From positions 1 to 35,639 of the forward strand of contig NZ_QAIL01000089.1 in NCBI RefSeq assembly GCF_003061025.1: 35,639 nucleotides of DNA. The letters are read 5' to 3'. The DNA comes from Pedobacter sp. HMWF019. GTDB lineage: Bacteria > Bacteroidota > Bacteroidia > Sphingobacteriales > Sphingobacteriaceae. Positions 1-7,417 of this stretch are shown one piece after another (the first letter of the stretch is position 1; the number at the start of each line of letters is the position of its first letter). Below the pieces are notes generated by a model. That model was not told where the DNA came from. It searched no databases and was given only the letters and a program-made list of their open reading frames with translations. Made by a program: the position numbers and the translations under genes.

Positions 1-4
1 ATCC

Positions 5-271
5 ATGAGTAAGAAGAAGAAAAGACTTGCAGCGAAGTCTGCGAAAAAACAAATCCGTAAAGAATTAGACATTAAAATTCAGCAGGAATTTGAGCAAGCG
101 ATCACCACACTTGGTCATGATCCAAAGGAAGTCAAAAAAGAGTTAAAAAGGGCTTCTGATAAACTATCAAAAAAGCTTGCAAAAAAATTAAACAAAAATC
201 TAAGCCATATCATTACTACCGAAGTAGCTGCTGGGGATAAAGTTGAAACAGTAACAGAAAGCAAAACATAA
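5..271 (+). CDS. Short lysine-rich hypothetical protein
   Basis: An 88-residue protein I do not recognise. It is strongly basic, with lysine clusters at the N terminus (MSKKKKRLAAKSAKK) and again at about residues 43-65 (KKELKRASDKLSKKLAKKLNKN). It looks mostly helical and has no signal peptide or membrane segment. The charge pattern would suit a nucleic-acid-associated or ribosome-associated protein, but that is only inference. The ATG lies four bases from the window edge, so an upstream start cannot be excluded. A clear intrinsic terminator follows the stop codon, which supports it being a real transcribed gene. Confidence 0.6.
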   Translation: MSKKKKRLAAKSAKKQIRKELDIKIQQEFEQAITTLGHDPKEVKKELKRASDKLSKKLAKKLNKNLSHIITTEVAAGDKVETVTESKT

Positions 272-276
272 TATAA

Positions 277-307
277 AAAGGGTCTGTATTTAATTTGCAG
301 ACCTTTT
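277..307 (+). terminator. Intrinsic terminator after the lysine-rich gene
   Basis: GGTCTG (281-286) pairs with CAGACC (298-303). The stem is extended by a G-T pair and three A-T pairs to TTTT, and a T-rich tract follows. It lies six bases beyond the stop codon. Confidence 0.75.
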
Positions 308-376
308 CATTATTGTTCTCCTATCATTTCAAAATCATTCTTGGGAATTAAATATTATATTTCGCCATAAAACGGA

Positions 377-1156
377 ATGATGGATAAATATGCTTTAATT
401 ACTGGTGCGAGTAAGGGAATTGGAAAAGAGATGGCGCTGGAACTCGCCAGGGCTGGTTATCACCTTTTATTAGTAGCCAGATCGGAAGATGAACTCTCCC
501 TTTTTTCTACGCAAATTAAGAATGATCATCAGGTAAAAGTTTCTTATCTGCCTCTAGATCTTTCCTTATCTTCGGCTCCTGTCGAAGTGTTCAAATGGAC
601 GCAACAACAAGCTGTGACTCTTTCTATTCTGGTTAATAATGCAGGTTATGGTTTGTTTGGTTCATTTGAGAGTCTTTCTATAACAGATCAATTGAATATG
701 CTCCAGCTCAATATCAATACAGTTGTAGAGTTAACACATCTCTTATTACCGTTGCTCAAGCTCCAAGAACAATCCTTCGTATTAAACATAGCCAGTACAG
801 CAGCCTATCAGGCCGTTCCGCGTTTGGCCGTATATTCGGCAACAAAATCATTTATCTTATCTTTTAGCCGCGCATTACGCTACGAGCTAAAAGATTCTAC
901 TGTTTCGGTAAGCTGTCTTTGTCCCGGACCTACCAATACAGGTTTCGCCAGCCGCGCGGGTTTGGATACCTTTGCAGATCTGGCTGATAAATTTAACATG
1001 TCACCAAAAATCGTTGCCAAAGCAGGCTTAAAAGGAATGTTTAACAAAAAAGCAGAAATTATACCAGGCTTCATCAACTGGATTTCTGCTTTTGGTGCCA
1101 GTCACCTGCCCAAATCACTAATAGAGAAAGTTGCAGCCGGTTTATACAAGGAATAA
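377..1156 (+). CDS. SDR-family short-chain dehydrogenase/reductase
   Basis: A 259-residue classical SDR oxidoreductase, a cytosolic NAD(P)(H)-dependent enzyme acting on an unknown alcohol or carbonyl. The Rossmann nucleotide-binding motif TGASKGIG is at residues 9-16, NNAG at 87-90, the catalytic serine near 140, and the active-site YSATK at 153-157. Arg-35 after the second strand (VARSEDEL) suggests NADPH preference. The length is normal for the family. Two adjacent ATGs (377 and 380) are possible starts. It is a monocistronic-looking gene between a terminator and the leader-peptide region, so the context does not identify a substrate. Family assignment is secure; substrate is unknown. Confidence 0.93.
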   Translation: MMDKYALITGASKGIGKEMALELARAGYHLLLVARSEDELSLFSTQIKNDHQVKVSYLPLDLSLSSAPVEVFKWTQQQAVTLSILVNNAGYGLFGSFESLSITDQLNMLQLNINTVVELTHLLLPLLKLQEQSFVLNIASTAAYQAVPRLAVYSATKSFILSFSRALRYELKDSTVSVSCLCPGPTNTGFASRAGLDTFADLADKFNMSPKIVAKAGLKGMFNKKAEIIPGFINWISAFGASHLPKSLIEKVAAGLYKE

Positions 1157-1196
1157 AATTTATTTTCAAATAAATTTTTTATATCAAATAATTTTA

Positions 1197-1204
1197 TACT
1201 TTTG
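1197..1204 (+). promoter_or_regulatory. Bacteroidota -7 promoter element (TACTTTTG)
   Basis: TACTTTTG matches the Bacteroidota sigma-A -7 consensus TAnnTTTG exactly. A start about 5-7 bases downstream would fall inside the palindrome at 1205-1231, giving a transcript that carries the poly-cysteine leader ORF and then the dioxygenase gene. I see no clear -33 TTTG at the expected spacing. Confidence 0.6.
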
Positions 1205-1231
1205 TAAAGTCTACTTTATTAGTAGACTTTA
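1205..1231. promoter_or_regulatory. Perfect palindrome at the predicted transcription start
   Basis: TAAAGTCTACT (1205-1215) and AGTAGACTTTA (1221-1231) are perfect 11-bp inverted arms around the spacer TTATT. The palindrome starts directly after the -7 element and ends four bases before the leader-peptide ATG. Its position over the predicted start site is that of a repressor operator. It could also form a 5' hairpin in the RNA. Which protein binds is unknown; a sulfur-responsive Rrf2-type regulator is a guess from the cysteine leader. Confidence 0.65.
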
Positions 1232-1235
1232 TTAA

Positions 1236-1319
1236 ATGAATCAAATCAACCACAACCTCACTGCATGTACCATGCGAATGTCCCTTCTCAAAGGGGCCGG
1301 TTGTTGCTGTTGTTGTTAA
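1236..1319 (+). CDS. Poly-cysteine leader peptide (27 aa)
   Basis: A small ORF of 27 codons that ends in five consecutive cysteine codons (TGT TGC TGT TGT TGT) directly before TAA, preceded by MRMSLLKGAG. A sixth cysteine is at residue 11. It starts four bases after the palindrome and lies 88 bases upstream of the PhyH-type dioxygenase gene. ATG codons at 1272 and 1278 are other possible starts and would still give a peptide ending in the cysteine run. Poly-cysteine upstream ORFs are known in actinobacteria, where ribosome stalling at cysteine codons controls downstream sulfur genes. I infer a similar role here. I do not see a clear terminator or anti-terminator between 1320 and 1407, so any control may act on translation or Rho access. 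Confidence 0.7.
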   Translation: MNQINHNLTACTMRMSLLKGAGCCCCC

Positions 1320-1407
1320 TCTTTATTCTTTCCTGTTTAATATCTTCTAACCTGCCTAACTAACGGCTGGGCATCCTGTCCTTTTCTAAACCCAAACCCT
1401 TTTAACC

Positions 1408-2214
1408 ATGAACCACCAATATGTACAATTCACTTTAGGTCATAAAATCACCACTGAACAACAAGATTTCTTCAATGAAAATGGCTTTATTCACTTCAAA
1501 AATTTTATAAAAACAGAAACCATTCAGGATGTAATACGAGCATCAGAACAAGTGCAGTCGGAGTGGCTAAAAATCAATAGAGTTAAGGTTAATGGTATTC
1601 CGGTAAAGTATGGTAAAGACCTTGATGGATCTGCGATCGTACAGCGTTTTGCCTTCTTAAATCAGCAGCATCCTCTGTTTGCTGAACTGGCGCAAGATCC
1701 GAGACTGGAAGTTTTACTAAACCTTATCGCCCCAGGTGCAAGATTGGGAACGGAAGAAAAGGATGGCATGGTACTGAATCACTATGTGAATAGCGAAGAA
1801 AGTAAGTTTACTCAAATGGGCTGGCATACTGATGGCTTACGCGATATTTTTCATGGTTTGAAACTAAACCCTATGCTAAATATTGGAATTCATCTGAATA
1901 CTTTAAACCCTGAGAATGGCGGGCTAAGAATTCTGCCAGGAACACATAAGCAAAGTTTGTATAATCTGCTTTTCAGGAAAAAATATTTTCTGGATAACCA
2001 TGCAGATGCTAATGAACTGGCCATTACACCGACTGCAGGAGATCTAACTGTACATGATGGTCGTCTGTGGCATCGGGTGGCACAATCATCCGTAACCGGA
2101 GAATCAAGCCGGAGAAGAGTTATTTATCTGCCTATTATAGCCGGTAAATATGAACCTAAAACAGAAAACAGTCCAACGGCGTTTTATCAGCGCTTTGCAG
2201 GATTGGTAAAATAA
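1408..2214 (+). CDS. Phytanoyl-CoA dioxygenase (PhyH) family protein
   Basis: A 268-residue Fe(II)/2-oxoglutarate-dependent dioxygenase of the PhyH family. The facial triad is visible: WHTD gives His-140 and Asp-142, and RLWHR gives the distal His-222. The arginine run SSRRR near residue 233 probably supplies the 2-oxoglutarate-binding arginine. GGLRILPGTHKQS is a typical PhyH strand and loop. There is no signal peptide, so it is cytosolic. The upstream poly-cysteine leader and palindrome suggest control by cysteine supply. Members of this wider superfamily can release sulfite or sulfate from organosulfur compounds, so a sulfur-scavenging role is possible, but this is inference. The substrate is unknown. 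Confidence 0.88.
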   Translation: MNHQYVQFTLGHKITTEQQDFFNENGFIHFKNFIKTETIQDVIRASEQVQSEWLKINRVKVNGIPVKYGKDLDGSAIVQRFAFLNQQHPLFAELAQDPRLEVLLNLIAPGARLGTEEKDGMVLNHYVNSEESKFTQMGWHTDGLRDIFHGLKLNPMLNIGIHLNTLNPENGGLRILPGTHKQSLYNLLFRKKYFLDNHADANELAITPTAGDLTVHDGRLWHRVAQSSVTGESSRRRVIYLPIIAGKYEPKTENSPTAFYQRFAGLVK

Positions 2215-2230
2215 TTGCTTATGATCATTG

Positions 2231-2308
2231 CCTTGTTAATTACTTATTTATCCAGATCAGGAAAACTAAATAACTTGCAATTATTTTGTTCTGCCAGATT
2301 AACAAGGA
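2231..2308. repeat. Widely spaced perfect 10-bp inverted repeat
   Basis: CCTTGTTAAT (2231-2240) and ATTAACAAGG (2299-2308) are perfect inverted arms separated by 58 bases, in the non-coding stretch just after the dioxygenase stop codon. It may fold as a 3' stem or be a small element remnant. I see no ORF in it. Confidence 0.45.
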
Positions 2309-2381
2309 TAAAACATAAATGGATACTTGTAAAAAAAGTATAAAAAGAGAAACTCGTTCATACAGTTTATATTTGGTTAGA

Positions 2382-2412
2382 AAAGGGATGTGCGTGGATG
2401 CGACATCCCTTT
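2382..2412. terminator. Hairpin terminator between convergent genes
   Basis: AAAGGGATGT (2382-2391) pairs with ACATCCCTTT (2403-2412) around an 11-base loop. A T-rich tract follows on the plus strand (TTTCTTTATTTTTC) and TTTT follows on the minus strand. It sits between the convergent dioxygenase and 2OG-oxygenase genes, so it probably works in both directions. Confidence 0.65.
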
Positions 2413-2438
2413 CTTTATTTTTCAACTTTTATTTACCA

Positions 2439-3173
2439 TCAGGACAACGCGTCGTGAAAAATAATTCCGAGGCTGTGCCGTTCTCCGTTGTGCAGCGGGC
2501 TTACACCATGTTTCATATTCACCCTGTAATAACCTTTTGTACCTTTAACCGGCCTGAAGTTCGTTGAAAACAACAACATATCACCAAGGTCGGGACGAAG
2601 TACATTTGCTTTAGACTGCGCTCTCGGGATTTGTTCGGTCAAAACAAACTCACCACCTGTATAATCCTCAGTACTATTTAAGAACAACACCAATTGTATT
2701 GGAAAATAAATCTCCCCATACAAGTCCTGATGTAAAGTGTTAAATCCCCCTACCCCATATTTTAGAATTAAAACAGTGGGTTTTATTTGTCCATGATCCG
2801 CACAACGCTTTTTCATCTCCTCGTGTGAGGGTGGAAACTGTTGATCAATGTTCAATTCCTCCATCCAGGCATTGGCAACAGGTGCAATTTTAGCGTATAC
2901 TGTTTCCCGTATATTGGTAATCAAAGGAGGCAAAGGATACCGAAAATATTTATACTCACCAGCACCAAAACGATAACGCTCCATCGTAATGGTCTTACGG
3001 TAAGTATCCACTAAGCTATAGTTTTCTATTAATTGTTTGCACTCCTCTTTAAGAAGCACATTTTTTACCTGTACAAAACCTTTATTGTGCAATTCTCCGG
3101 AAATGGTCTTCCAGTCTTTTTCTTCCAGTCGTTCATCTAAACTTTGTATCATCATATTTATCGTTGAAGACAC
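2439..3173 (-). CDS. 2OG-Fe(II) oxygenase (prolyl-hydroxylase-like)
   Basis: A 244-residue Fe(II)/2-oxoglutarate oxygenase with a double-stranded beta-helix core. HQD gives His-148 and Asp-150, KHGVSP gives the distal His-222, and Arg-232 in ERHSLGIIFHD is the likely 2-oxoglutarate ligand. The spacing fits the proteins related to prolyl 4-hydroxylase rather than PhyH. There is no signal peptide. It is the second gene of a probable two-gene unit, 58 bases downstream of an NTF2-like gene on the same strand. The substrate is unknown; it may be a free small molecule or a protein side chain. Several in-frame methionines (residues 1, 7 and 8) make the exact start uncertain. Confidence 0.85.
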   Translation of the reverse strand: MSSTINMMIQSLDERLEEKDWKTISGELHNKGFVQVKNVLLKEECKQLIENYSLVDTYRKTITMERYRFGAGEYKYFRYPLPPLITNIRETVYAKIAPVANAWMEELNIDQQFPPSHEEMKKRCADHGQIKPTVLILKYGVGGFNTLHQDLYGEIYFPIQLVLFLNSTEDYTGGEFVLTEQIPRAQSKANVLRPDLGDMLLFSTNFRPVKGTKGYYRVNMKHGVSPLHNGERHSLGIIFHDALS

Positions 3174-3231
3174 AAAATTAGCGCCGCAGTATCGGCTTAA
3201 AAACCCGGATCTTGCGCAATTGGCTGTTTTA

Positions 3232-3618
3232 CTATTTGTTTAACGACACATACAACTCACACTGCGTAAGCCATTTGCCTTTAATTTTTCGCCACATTGC
3301 AGAATAATTCCCCCAGTACTTGTCATTTTTATAAACCCATTTGCCCTTCTCCCAGGCCAGATCTCCTGCTTCTCCTACTACAATTTCGTCAGGCAAACGT
3401 TCAAACACAGGGCTGCTCTGGGAAAACATATATTTCCAGTCAGCGGCAATAAGAGATTTACCTGTAGTATGACTGCCATCACCAGCTACCTGGACAAAAT
3501 CAGGCATCCAGTACTTAGAAACACCATCAACATCTCTTTTTGCAATACAGACATTGGAATCTAACCGGTATTGTCTGATCAAATCTTCTTCTTTTTTAAA
3601 CGTAAACATAGACATCAA
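3232..3618 (-). CDS. NTF2-like protein (DUF4440/SnoaL-like)
   Basis: A 128-residue protein with the pattern of the NTF2-like fold. It has an N-terminal helix (about residues 9-28), then FVQVAGDGSHTTGKSLI, LPDEIVVGEAGDLAWEKGKW, and a C-terminal strand pair with WRKIKGKWLTQCELY. This is typical of the DUF4440/SnoaL group, which includes small enzymes and binding proteins of varied function. There is no signal peptide. It is upstream of the 2OG-Fe(II) oxygenase on the same strand and may be co-transcribed with it. Methionines at 1, 2 and 4 are alternative starts. The specific role is unknown. Confidence 0.8.
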   Translation of the reverse strand: MMSMFTFKKEEDLIRQYRLDSNVCIAKRDVDGVSKYWMPDFVQVAGDGSHTTGKSLIAADWKYMFSQSSPVFERLPDEIVVGEAGDLAWEKGKWVYKNDKYWGNYSAMWRKIKGKWLTQCELYVSLNK

Positions 3619-3751
3619 ATATAAATAACAATTGATACCAAAAATTAAAACATGATATTTATCATCTTTAGAACTGATCTGTTACCACAACATTTACTTA
3701 TAAAACCTCTTAATTTCGTTCAACGAAAGCGCTCTTCTAAAGAGATAATAA

Positions 3752-4348
3752 ATGAAGATCACATCACTGAACTCAAACCCTTACCGAGACGACGAAGCAT
3801 TCGACCAGCAATTTTCATTGAGAATACAAAAACTATCAAAAATACACTGGAGTCCACTTAAAATAATCAAAACTGCAGCAACCTTTCTTGCTCCACAATC
3901 CGGAAGCAGAGTTATTGACATTGGTAGTGGAGTCGGTAAATTCTGTATCGCCGCCGCACACTACTGTCCTCATGCCGAATTCTATGGAATAGAACAACGC
4001 AAAAATCTCTACCAAACTTCCAAGCGGCTGAAAATACTATCCGGATTAAACAACGTCCATTTTACCCATGGTGATTTTACCGAAATCAATCTAAAAGACT
4101 ATGATGGTATCTATTTTTTCAATTCTTTTGCCGAAAACTTATCCAGTAACGGAAGAATTGACAACAGCATACAATACTCTCCAAGCCTCTACAACTACTA
4201 TGCAAATTACTTGTATAAGATCCTCGAAGAAAAACCAATAGGGACCCGACTGGTTACCTACCATGTTGATGAAAACGAAATTCCCGCCTCCTATCGGCTT
4301 ACAGACAGTAGTTTTGATCAAAAACTAAAACTTTTGATTAAACATTAA
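3752..4348 (+). CDS. Class I SAM-dependent methyltransferase
   Basis: A 198-residue class I methyltransferase. Motif I is VIDIGSGVGKFC (residues 54-65) and the acidic residue that binds the SAM ribose is Glu-81 in FYGIEQRKNLY. The later motif GDFTEINLKDYDGIYFFNSF matches motifs III/IV. It lacks a recognisable substrate-binding domain beyond the core. No signal peptide is present. The neighbour 46 bases downstream is a Crp/Fnr regulator that appears to have its own promoter. The substrate is unknown. Confidence 0.85.
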   Translation: MKITSLNSNPYRDDEAFDQQFSLRIQKLSKIHWSPLKIIKTAATFLAPQSGSRVIDIGSGVGKFCIAAAHYCPHAEFYGIEQRKNLYQTSKRLKILSGLNNVHFTHGDFTEINLKDYDGIYFFNSFAENLSSNGRIDNSIQYSPSLYNYYANYLYKILEEKPIGTRLVTYHVDENEIPASYRLTDSSFDQKLKLLIKH

Positions 4349-4382
4349 ACAAGTACTTTTTTAAAAAGCATCCCTATAAAGG

Positions 4383-4390
4383 TATCTTTG
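4383..4390 (+). promoter_or_regulatory. -7 promoter element four bases before the Crp/Fnr start codon
   Basis: TATCTTTG fits TAnnTTTG exactly and ends only four bases before the ATG at 4395. Transcription would start at or within a base or two of the start codon, so the mRNA would be leaderless if this promoter is used. Confidence 0.5.
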
Positions 4391-4394
4391 CGAC

Positions 4395-5102
4395 ATGAGC
4401 TTATCAGGAATTTTCCCAATAGAGAAATGGAACTTCAGCACCCAAACGGTAGTTAACGCCCTTACTGAAGCAGAATATCAGTTCCTGATCACCAAACAAG
4501 GTGCGCAAAAATACAAGAAAGGTGAAATCCTTTTCAAAGAAGGCATGGTGCCTTCAGGTATCTATTTCATCCACCAGGGTAAAATAAAAAAATACAAAAC
4601 CGGACCGGCCAGCAGGGAACAAATTATTTACGTAGCCAATAAAAATGAATTGATTGGCTATCATGCTATCCTTGCTGAAGAGCGTTACCCGGATTCTGCT
4701 GCAGCTCTGGAGGAAAGCTTAATCACTTTTATCCCAAAAGAAGACTTTCTGGACATACTGCAACAATCCACCACATTTGCGAGACGCCTGCTTAAAGCAT
4801 TAAGTCACGAATACAGTGTATTGACCAACAACCTTTCCATTTCCAGCCAGGGCACCGCGGCGGAAAGATTGGCACTATCCCTCATCCTGATTAGGGAGAA
4901 ATCAAAAATAGGAACACCTGCCGGCGAAGAACCCAGCATCAACCTCTCCAGAGCAGACCTGGCGAATATGGCTGGTATTGCTAAAGAAAATGTGATCCGT
5001 TTACTCAAAGAATTTAAAAATGAACAGATTATACGGACTGAAGGCCGCAAAATATGGGTCAATGATATTGTTAAACTGGTAAACCGCAGTAACTACAAAT
5101 AA
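4395..5102 (+). CDS. Crp/Fnr-family transcriptional regulator
   Basis: A 235-residue regulator with an N-terminal cyclic-nucleotide-binding-like beta roll (about residues 30-130, including KGEILFKEGMVPSGIYFIHQGKIK) and a C-terminal winged helix-turn-helix (about residues 160-225, LSRADLANMAGIAKENVIRLLKEF). The cNMP phosphate-binding cassette is not well conserved, and no N-terminal cysteine cluster of FNR type is visible. It therefore probably responds to another signal or to redox state indirectly. Its promoter suggests a leaderless transcript. It has no obvious targets in this window. Long hairpin A follows 28 bases after the stop codon. Confidence 0.9.
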   Translation: MSLSGIFPIEKWNFSTQTVVNALTEAEYQFLITKQGAQKYKKGEILFKEGMVPSGIYFIHQGKIKKYKTGPASREQIIYVANKNELIGYHAILAEERYPDSAAALEESLITFIPKEDFLDILQQSTTFARRLLKALSHEYSVLTNNLSISSQGTAAERLALSLILIREKSKIGTPAGEEPSINLSRADLANMAGIAKENVIRLLKEFKNEQIIRTEGRKIWVNDIVKLVNRSNYK

Positions 5103-5130
5103 GGTCGCCGATTACCTAATGGTTTTGTTT

Positions 5131-5225
5131 TAAAAATATGTTTTATGATCTCTCTGGACCTTCCGCGAAGAGCTTCAGGCCCTGATGTTTGATCACAAAA
5201 ACATATTTTTCTGGGTGCAGACCGG
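5131..5225 (-). repeat. Hairpin-repeat family, copy A
   Basis: Read on the minus strand, this has the tag CCGGTCTGCACCCA and then a long stem: AAAAATATG...GTGATC at the tag side against GATCAT...CATATTTTT. On the plus strand the outer arms are 5132-5150 and 5191-5210. The interior differs from the other copies and contains a CTTC-CGC-GAAG mini-hairpin. It lies just downstream of the Crp/Fnr gene, within the 390-base non-coding stretch 5103-5492. Confidence 0.75.
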
Positions 5226-5302
5226 GTTGGATGCAAAAGAAGATGATTAAAATAATTTATTTCTGCTCTGTACCGGTCACCTCCCTCCTCTGCAATTTGC
5301 TA

Positions 5303-5402
5303 CGGAAAATTCTCGTACACTGCGGAAAGGCCTCAGAGATCTGTGGGCTTCTTCAGCCCGCCTGATATCGTTAGTCGTGAAGCAGCTGTACAGAATTTTC
5401 CG
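5303..5402. repeat. Second long branched hairpin, upstream of the sigma factor
   Basis: CGGAAAATTCTcGTACA (5303-5319) pairs with TGTACAGAATTTTCCG (5387-5402) as a 16-bp stem with one bulged C. The interior contains CTGC/GCAG and a small GGGCT-TCTTC-AGCCC hairpin. The inner text CCTCAGA..CTGT resembles the core of hairpin copies B-D, so it may be a distant relative. The rest of 5403-5492 shows no gene; it should hold the sigma-factor promoter. Confidence 0.65.
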
Positions 5403-5492
5403 AACAATTCCCCTATCCAACTTCCTACGCTTAAGATCTTTTTATTTTGGAGGAGAATTAATATTTATGTAGGTTAGTGTACCCAAACAAAA

Positions 5493-6056
5493 ATGTCATA
5501 CAAAAGCCATAATGATCGAGAACTAACAGATTTACTTAAATCTGATGATAGGCTGGCTTATACTGAAATTTACAATCGCTATCATGCGGCTTTATACATT
5601 CATGCTTTTAAAAGACTTCAATCAAGGGAAGAATGCAAAGACATTGTTCACGAATTATTTACAGTCTTGTGGATTAAACGTCAGGAAATTGATTTTAAAA
5701 CAACGCTATCCGGCTACTTGTATACCTCAGTTCGAAACAAAATTTTCGACCTCCTTGCCAAACAGAAATTAAAAGTTTCCTATACACAATCCATCCAGCA
5801 GTTCGCGGAAACGGGATTGGTTACCACAGATCACCTGGTTCGGCAAAACCAGCTTAAAGCGCTCATAGACCAGGAAATAGCAAACCTCCCGGAACGCACC
5901 AGACAGATTTTTGAATTAAGCAGAAAGAAATTCCTTAGTCATCAGGAAATTGCGAAGGAGCTAGACCTTTCTGAACAAACTGTAAAAAGCACGGTAAATA
6001 ATGCTTTAAAAGTACTTCGCATTAAATTTGGGTCCTTGCTGTTTCTATCCCTTTAA
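5493..6056 (+). CDS. ECF-type RNA polymerase sigma factor
   Basis: A 187-residue sigma-70 family ECF factor. Region 2 covers about residues 20-90 (AYTEIYNRYHAALYIHAFKR, then DIVHELFTVLWIKR). Region 4 covers about 125-175, with the DNA-binding helix-turn-helix SHQEIAKELDLSEQTVKSTV. In Bacteroidota such factors are held by a membrane FecR-type anti-sigma factor and released when a SusC-type receptor senses its glycan. The FecR gene begins 85 bases downstream and SusC/SusD follow, which is the standard order. It therefore probably activates transcription from 7418 onward. The assignment is secure; the target promoter was not identified. Confidence 0.94.
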   Translation: MSYKSHNDRELTDLLKSDDRLAYTEIYNRYHAALYIHAFKRLQSREECKDIVHELFTVLWIKRQEIDFKTTLSGYLYTSVRNKIFDLLAKQKLKVSYTQSIQQFAETGLVTTDHLVRQNQLKALIDQEIANLPERTRQIFELSRKKFLSHQEIAKELDLSEQTVKSTVNNALKVLRIKFGSLLFLSL

Positions 6057-6141
6057 TTTTTTTTATTTCCTTTACCCCCAAGACCAGTCTGCTTCGTCTT
6101 TAATCTTTGAATGCGGAAGGTACGCTCCTTCCCCCGCTAAT

Positions 6142-7269
6142 ATGATGCAACAAGAGGAAATAGACCAACTTTTACAAAAATACCATAAGGGCACCTGCAC
6201 AGCCACGGAAATTGCTTTTTTAGAAAGCTGGTATGGCCAATGGAATAAAGATATCCCAATAGCCCTGACAGCAGAAGAATTGCATGAGGATCTCCTCTCC
6301 ATTAAAGAGATGACGACAACCCTGCAGCCGGAAATCAAACATAAAAAACTAAAACAAGGTCTTTTAGTAGCAGCTTCGCTGTTCCTGATATTAAGTACCG
6401 GCCTCTATTTCTACATACATGTCAAAAACAAATCTGCATATAATTTAGCGCTTCATGATGTTAAACCAGGAAGCAACAAGGCAATTGTAACCTTAGCAAA
6501 TGGTCAAAAGCTTAACCTGAACAACCTTAAAGGCGGTATTGTAATCGAGGATTCCGAACTTACCTATAATGATGGCACCCCTGTTATACCAGCTCAAAAA
6601 GGAACTGAACAATCAGAGCCATTAACAGTATCAACCCCCAAAGGCGGCCAGTACCAAATCACCTTATCAGACGGAACCCGGGTATGGTTAAATGCCGCAT
6701 CTTCTCTAAAATTCCCCTCTACGTTCTCCCGGCTTAAAGAACGTCTCGTCGAGCTTAGCGGGGAGGCTTATTTCGAAGTTAAATACGATGCTAAACAACC
6801 CTTCCGGGTAAAGACACCAACACAAATAGCAGAGGATCTGGGAACAGCCTTTAACATTAACAGTTATTCTGACGAATCCTACACGAAAACAACACTGGTA
6901 GAAGGAAGTATGCAGGTCCAGAGCTTAAAAGACAATCAAGTCAGGAAACCTCTTGTGCTAAAACCTAGCCAGCAAGCTTCCATTAATGCTGCAGGCTTGA
7001 TAAATATAAGTCAGGTCAACACAAATGAAGCCATAGGCTGGAAAAATGAGAATTTCATATTCGACGGAGAAGATCTTAAATCTGCTATGCGTAAGATTTC
7101 AAGGTGGTATAATGTTGAGATAGTTTACGAATCAAATGCCAACTCAAACCTCATCCTTGAAGGATTGGTTTCAAGAAAAAGCAACCTCTCGGAAGTATTG
7201 AAATGGATAGAAACCGTTGGCAATGTTCATTTCGAAATAAAAGAAAGGAGGGTAATTGTGACAGAATAA
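6142..7269 (+). CDS. FecR-family anti-sigma factor
   Basis: A 375-residue anti-sigma factor. The N-terminal cytoplasmic part is about residues 1-70 (MMQQEEIDQLLQKYHKGTCT). A single membrane helix spans about 73-93 (LLVAASLFLILSTGLYFYIH). The periplasmic FecR domain includes VSTPKGGQYQITLSDGTRVW and the C-terminal DUF4974-like domain includes WYNVEIVYES. An upstream in-frame extension to 6028 starts with a non-ATG codon, overlaps the sigma gene and lacks family character, so I chose the ATG at 6142. It should pass the receptor signal from SusC to the sigma factor encoded just upstream. Confidence 0.93.
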   Translation: MMQQEEIDQLLQKYHKGTCTATEIAFLESWYGQWNKDIPIALTAEELHEDLLSIKEMTTTLQPEIKHKKLKQGLLVAASLFLILSTGLYFYIHVKNKSAYNLALHDVKPGSNKAIVTLANGQKLNLNNLKGGIVIEDSELTYNDGTPVIPAQKGTEQSEPLTVSTPKGGQYQITLSDGTRVWLNAASSLKFPSTFSRLKERLVELSGEAYFEVKYDAKQPFRVKTPTQIAEDLGTAFNINSYSDESYTKTTLVEGSMQVQSLKDNQVRKPLVLKPSQQASINAAGLINISQVNTNEAIGWKNENFIFDGEDLKSAMRKISRWYNVEIVYESNANSNLILEGLVSRKSNLSEVLKWIETVGNVHFEIKERRVIVTE

Positions 7270-7417
7270 CTACTTCCCTGGAATGCCAAATCACCAGGAG
7301 TGCTGCAAACACCCCCGATAATTATTGGCATCGTTAATAAACAAATCATATTAACCGAAACATGCAGTTGCCTAACAATTAGAGCTGAGAGGCTACTGCG
7401 CAACCAAATATAGCAAA

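Noticed and set aside
2319-2567. Small plus-strand gene between the two oxygenase genes
   Set aside because: The frame runs through the terminator hairpin and into the antisense of the 2OG-oxygenase gene and has no protein-like pattern.
6028-6141. N-terminal extension of the FecR protein overlapping the sigma gene
   Set aside because: It begins at a non-ATG codon, has no family character and the ATG at 6142 gives the standard FecR start.
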